NCBI GenBank assembly: GCA_002423265.1
Contig: DIVE01000144.1
Location: 8,139 to 24,163 of the forward strand
DNA from: Methylophilaceae bacterium UBA6140
Lineage (GTDB): Bacteria > Pseudomonadota > Gammaproteobacteria > Burkholderiales > Methylophilaceae
Direction of reading: 5' to 3'
Length of the DNA: 16,025 bases
The translations under genes and the position numbers were made by a program. The notes beneath the pieces were generated by a model. It was not told the DNA's origin. It saw only the letters and a list, made by a program, of their open reading frames with translations, and did no database searches. This document shows positions 13,897 to 16,025 of this stretch, piece after piece (the stretch's first letter is position 1; every line of letters starts with the position of its first letter).

Positions 13897-14865
13897 ATGA
13901 GAAAACATCCGGCAGGCGTTTACCTTGCGTTGATTCTGTTCTTTTGCGGCTTTTTGCCCGGGTTGTCACAAGCACGCGATGTGCATGTGTGGTCATGCAC
14001 AGTCGGAGATCACAAGCCAATCAGCCTTTGGTCGGAAGAAGAGAATCATGCTGCCGGTATAAGATCGGATTGTGCTGCATCCGGAATCGGCGGCACAGGT
14101 AATCAGGCAGAAAGCGGTATCGGCGGCACAGGCCAGCAAGCCAGTGGAGGTATAGGTGGTACCGGCAGTCAGGCAAAAGGTGGCGATGGCATCGGCGGTA
14201 CTGGTCAGCAGGCGGAAAGTGGTATCGGTGGCACCGGTCAACAGGCAAACAGCGGCATTGGCGGCATTGGCGGCACCGGCCAGCAGGCGCAAAGTGGTAT
14301 CGGTGGTACCGGGCAAGTTGCGGGCAGGATAGTGCAGTCCGACGGTATTCTGATGGTGCGCGATATGTCCGGTCACAAACTACTGCTCGGCAAGGGGGAT
14401 GTTGTTTGTGCCGGAGATCGTATCAATGTAGGCCAAGATGGCGGCGCAGTGATCAATTTTGCCGATGGCGGCGTACTGTATGCCAAGCCCGGCACACAGG
14501 CAAAAATTGAAAGTTACAACTGGTCTGACTCGGCGCCCGAGAAGAGCAGCAGCACGATAGTGCTTCATGACGGCGGTGTCCGCGTGGTGTCCGGACAGCT
14601 CGCGAAACTCCGGCCAGAAGGCTATCAGCTGAAGACGGAGGAAGCCAGGATTACAGTGATTGGTACGGATTTCCTTGTTTCCCGCGTAGTGAAACCTGCT
14701 CGCGATATAGCTGCCGGAACTTATGCCAAGGTTACGGAAGGTGAAATTCTCATGGAAAACAGCAGAGGGTCAACCGGCCTGGTTGCGGGTGAGTCAGCGA
14801 TGGCGCTTGAGGGCGGTGCGCCGGTGCGTTTGCCTGAGACGCCGGCGTTCATGGGGTGTCAATAA
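13897..14865 (+). CDS. secreted FecR-domain protein with GIGGTG repeats
   Basis: A 322-residue exported protein. The signal peptide covers residues 1-26 (hydrophobic core YLALILFFCGFLPGL, cut after SQA). Residues 63-139 hold seven GIGGTG units, mostly spaced 11 residues as GIGGTGxQAxS. A FecR-like beta-rich domain follows at about 145-305: LLLGKGDVVCAGDRINVG, AVINFADGGVLYAKPGTQAKIES, VLHDGGVRVVSGQLA, ITVIGTDFLVS, YAKVTEGEIL. Classical FecR is a sigma-regulator with a membrane helix; this one has none after the signal peptide, so a periplasmic or surface role is more likely. ATG 13897 (not 13837, which lies inside the upstream gene) gives the signal peptide directly. Four Cys residues are present. 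It is cotranscribed with the DUF6502 gene. Function unknown. Confidence 0.85.
   Translation: MRKHPAGVYLALILFFCGFLPGLSQARDVHVWSCTVGDHKPISLWSEEENHAAGIRSDCAASGIGGTGNQAESGIGGTGQQASGGIGGTGSQAKGGDGIGGTGQQAESGIGGTGQQANSGIGGIGGTGQQAQSGIGGTGQVAGRIVQSDGILMVRDMSGHKLLLGKGDVVCAGDRINVGQDGGAVINFADGGVLYAKPGTQAKIESYNWSDSAPEKSSSTIVLHDGGVRVVSGQLAKLRPEGYQLKTEEARITVIGTDFLVSRVVKPARDIAAGTYAKVTEGEILMENSRGSTGLVAGESAMALEGGAPVRLPETPAFMGCQ
14083..14316 (+). repeat. in-frame GIGGTG-coding minisatellite
   Basis: Seven copies of a unit of mostly 33 bases (GGTATCGGCGGCACAGG-like, then CAGCAGGC) encode GIGGTGxQAxS. One unit is lengthened by GGD and one carries an extra GIG. Synonymous differences between units argue against a very recent expansion, but the unit number could still vary between strains. 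Confidence 0.85.
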
Positions 14866-15021
14866 GTTGTCAATAACTGCGCCTTGCCATTGGTGATCGC
14901 GATGAACTGTTGCAGTCTGATGTTTAATTGGTAAGTGTTTTGCAAATATGCCGAGTAGGCATTCTCAGGCAGCTTCCTACTGGTCCTATCCACAAGACGC
15001 TTTCTGCTTGGCTGAATCCAG

Positions 15022-15792
15022 TCAGGCATAACCAACGGATTCACTGCCGCCACCGACAAGCAACATGCTCGATAGCAGGAGTTTTACCAGTTCGGCTTGG
15101 CGATTGACTCCGGTTTTGGACAGCACGCTTTTGACCTGAGAATTGACGGTGTGAATGGAAACGCCTTTTTCCTCGGCGTAATCTGAGAGCCTGGTGCCTT
15201 GGGCTACGGCAATTGCGAGTTTGGCTTCAGCCGGAGTGAGCCCGAAAAAATTTGCGATAAGGTGGGGTGAGATTTGCAGTGTGCGTTCAGGTGAAACGAT
15301 AAACATGGTTGCGTAAGGTCTGTAGTCATCCGGCAACATGGGTAAATTCAAAGGTACCAGCGTCACCGAATAGGCGGGTTGTTTTCTGTCCGAGCGGGAT
15401 ATTCTGACCAGATTGCAACCGCTATCCTTGCCTTGGATTACCTTGTTGATTTCTTCCTGCAGCTCGGTTGTTTCTCTGGCGTTGTTGGCGAGAAATTTCC
15501 TGTCATGCGAAAACATCAGGCCATCCCGACTTTGGATGATTTTTTCGGCAACTGCGTTGAGAGCCATTGGCCGACCGTTTTTTCCTATCAGCGCGGTCCC
15601 GACACCGAATCTCTCAAAGGCTTGCAACAATACCTGCATGACGGGTTCAACGATGCTGCTGTTCTCCACATCATCCATGCTGCTTTCAGCTCGGGTGCCG
15701 GCACCATATTCTTCCGAAGCTTCATGAAACTCACGGATTGAAGTGTGGCGGAATCCATTCCCTGCTTCCAAATAAGGCTGGTTCATGTCCAT
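15022..15792 (-). CDS. LuxR-family transcriptional regulator
   Basis: A 256-residue regulator. The C-terminal LuxR-type helix-turn-helix is at about 184-240 (LTPAEAKLAIAVAQGTRLSD, EEKGVSIHTVNSQVKSVLSK). The middle (about 55-165) looks like a PAS-type sensor: VGTALIGKNGRPMALN and YSVTLVPLN. No acyl-homoserine-lactone domain or receiver domain is seen, so the signal is unknown. ATG 15792 has AGGAG six bases upstream. It converges with the FecR gene across 156 bases that contain only a weak ATGCC/GGCAT hairpin (14948-14962). It may control the DUF6502-FecR pair, but nothing in the sequence shows that. Confidence 0.88.
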   Translation of the reverse strand: MDMNQPYLEAGNGFRHTSIREFHEASEEYGAGTRAESSMDDVENSSIVEPVMQVLLQAFERFGVGTALIGKNGRPMALNAVAEKIIQSRDGLMFSHDRKFLANNARETTELQEEINKVIQGKDSGCNLVRISRSDRKQPAYSVTLVPLNLPMLPDDYRPYATMFIVSPERTLQISPHLIANFFGLTPAEAKLAIAVAQGTRLSDYAEEKGVSIHTVNSQVKSVLSKTGVNRQAELVKLLLSSMLLVGGGSESVGYA

Positions 15793-15913
15793 ATCGCTCT
15801 CCTGTTTCCTGTTGCTGTCCCCAGCTGCAGGTACGATCCGGGTCGATTTTTAGTTAGATATTTTATGTATGTCGACCAATTTAATATATGGGAATAAAAC
15901 ACATATAACTGAT

Positions 15914-15941
15914 AGGCTATCACAAAAAAAATTGATGTCAA
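15914..15941 (-). promoter_or_regulatory. possible promoter of the LuxR-type gene
   Basis: On the minus strand TTGACA (15941-15936) matches the -35 consensus exactly. TAGCCT (15919-15914) follows after 16 bases as a weak -10. The whole 15793-16025 stretch is gene-free and strongly AT-rich compared with the rest of the window. It implies a leader of more than 110 bases. Confidence 0.4.
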
Positions 15942-16025
15942 CATTTATATGATTACTTTATTAATTGGGTAAATTTAAATTACATGGATTGCGCATAGTT
16001 TGAACTTGAAAGCTAAATTCTCGCA

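Noticed and set aside
14857..14876. TGTCAATAA repeated 11 bases apart at the end of the FecR gene
   Set aside because: Probably small slippage at the stop codon; too short to support a function.
1..16025. CRISPR array, rRNA, insertion sequence or integrase gene
   Set aside because: No regularly spaced identical repeats, rRNA sequence, transposase or integrase motifs were seen; the short repeats present are REP-like, coding or tandem.

Overview
The window looks like a stretch of a betaproteobacterial chromosome, possibly Oxalobacteraceae or another Burkholderiales lineage. The basis is moderately GC-rich codon use, a DUF6502-FecR gene pair, and a VirB1/VirD4-type conjugation relic. This assignment is inferred from gene content and is not proven.

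Layout. (1) 1-2284 is housekeeping-like: the C-terminus of an SDR/epimerase-type protein runs tail-to-tail into a minus-strand pair of a 2OG-Fe(II) oxygenase and a group II PLP-dependent decarboxylase, translationally coupled by an ATGA overlap. (2) 2313-2524 is a self-contained tRNA-Val(GAC) transcription unit with a consensus-like promoter, a leader hairpin, the tRNA, a 25-bp tandem repeat that begins in the CCA end, and an intrinsic terminator. (3) 2634-6363 holds type IV secretion (T4SS) material: a lytic transglycosylase with no signal peptide, a VirB1-like transglycosylase, and a chimeric gene. In the chimera a signal-peptide-bearing protein is fused in frame to the C-terminal two-thirds of a VirD4 coupling protein that has lost its membrane anchor and Walker A. 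No virB2-virB11 genes are present. (4) 6610-9585 holds three consecutive protease-like genes: two divergent zinc metalloproteases with M91 (NleD/HopH1)-like features and one clan CD cysteine protease resembling the C80 autoprocessing domain of large clostridial toxins and MARTX. None has a signal peptide; all look like translocated effectors or their relatives. (5) 9594-11172 is a minus-strand AAA/DUF4143 ATPase flanked on both sides by copies of the same REP-like palindromic repeat, and on the right by three tandem 40-bp half units. (6) 11275-12875 is a stand-alone protein with an LPD7-like domain (a domain typical of relaxases and polyvalent proteins of mobile elements), followed by poorly coding sequence with small ORFs and a perfect 13-bp-stem hairpin. 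(7) 13065-15792 holds a DUF6502 protein, a secreted FecR-domain protein with seven GIGGTG repeats, and a convergent LuxR-type regulator with an AT-rich upstream region.

How the parts may fit. The region after the tRNA reads as an accessory island: transglycosylases, a wrecked T4SS coupling protein, an LPD7 protein and a clustered set of protease effector candidates. Either it is a decayed T4SS/effector locus, or an effector depot served by a T4SS encoded elsewhere. The most noteworthy items are the VirD4 chimera and the three-protease cluster.
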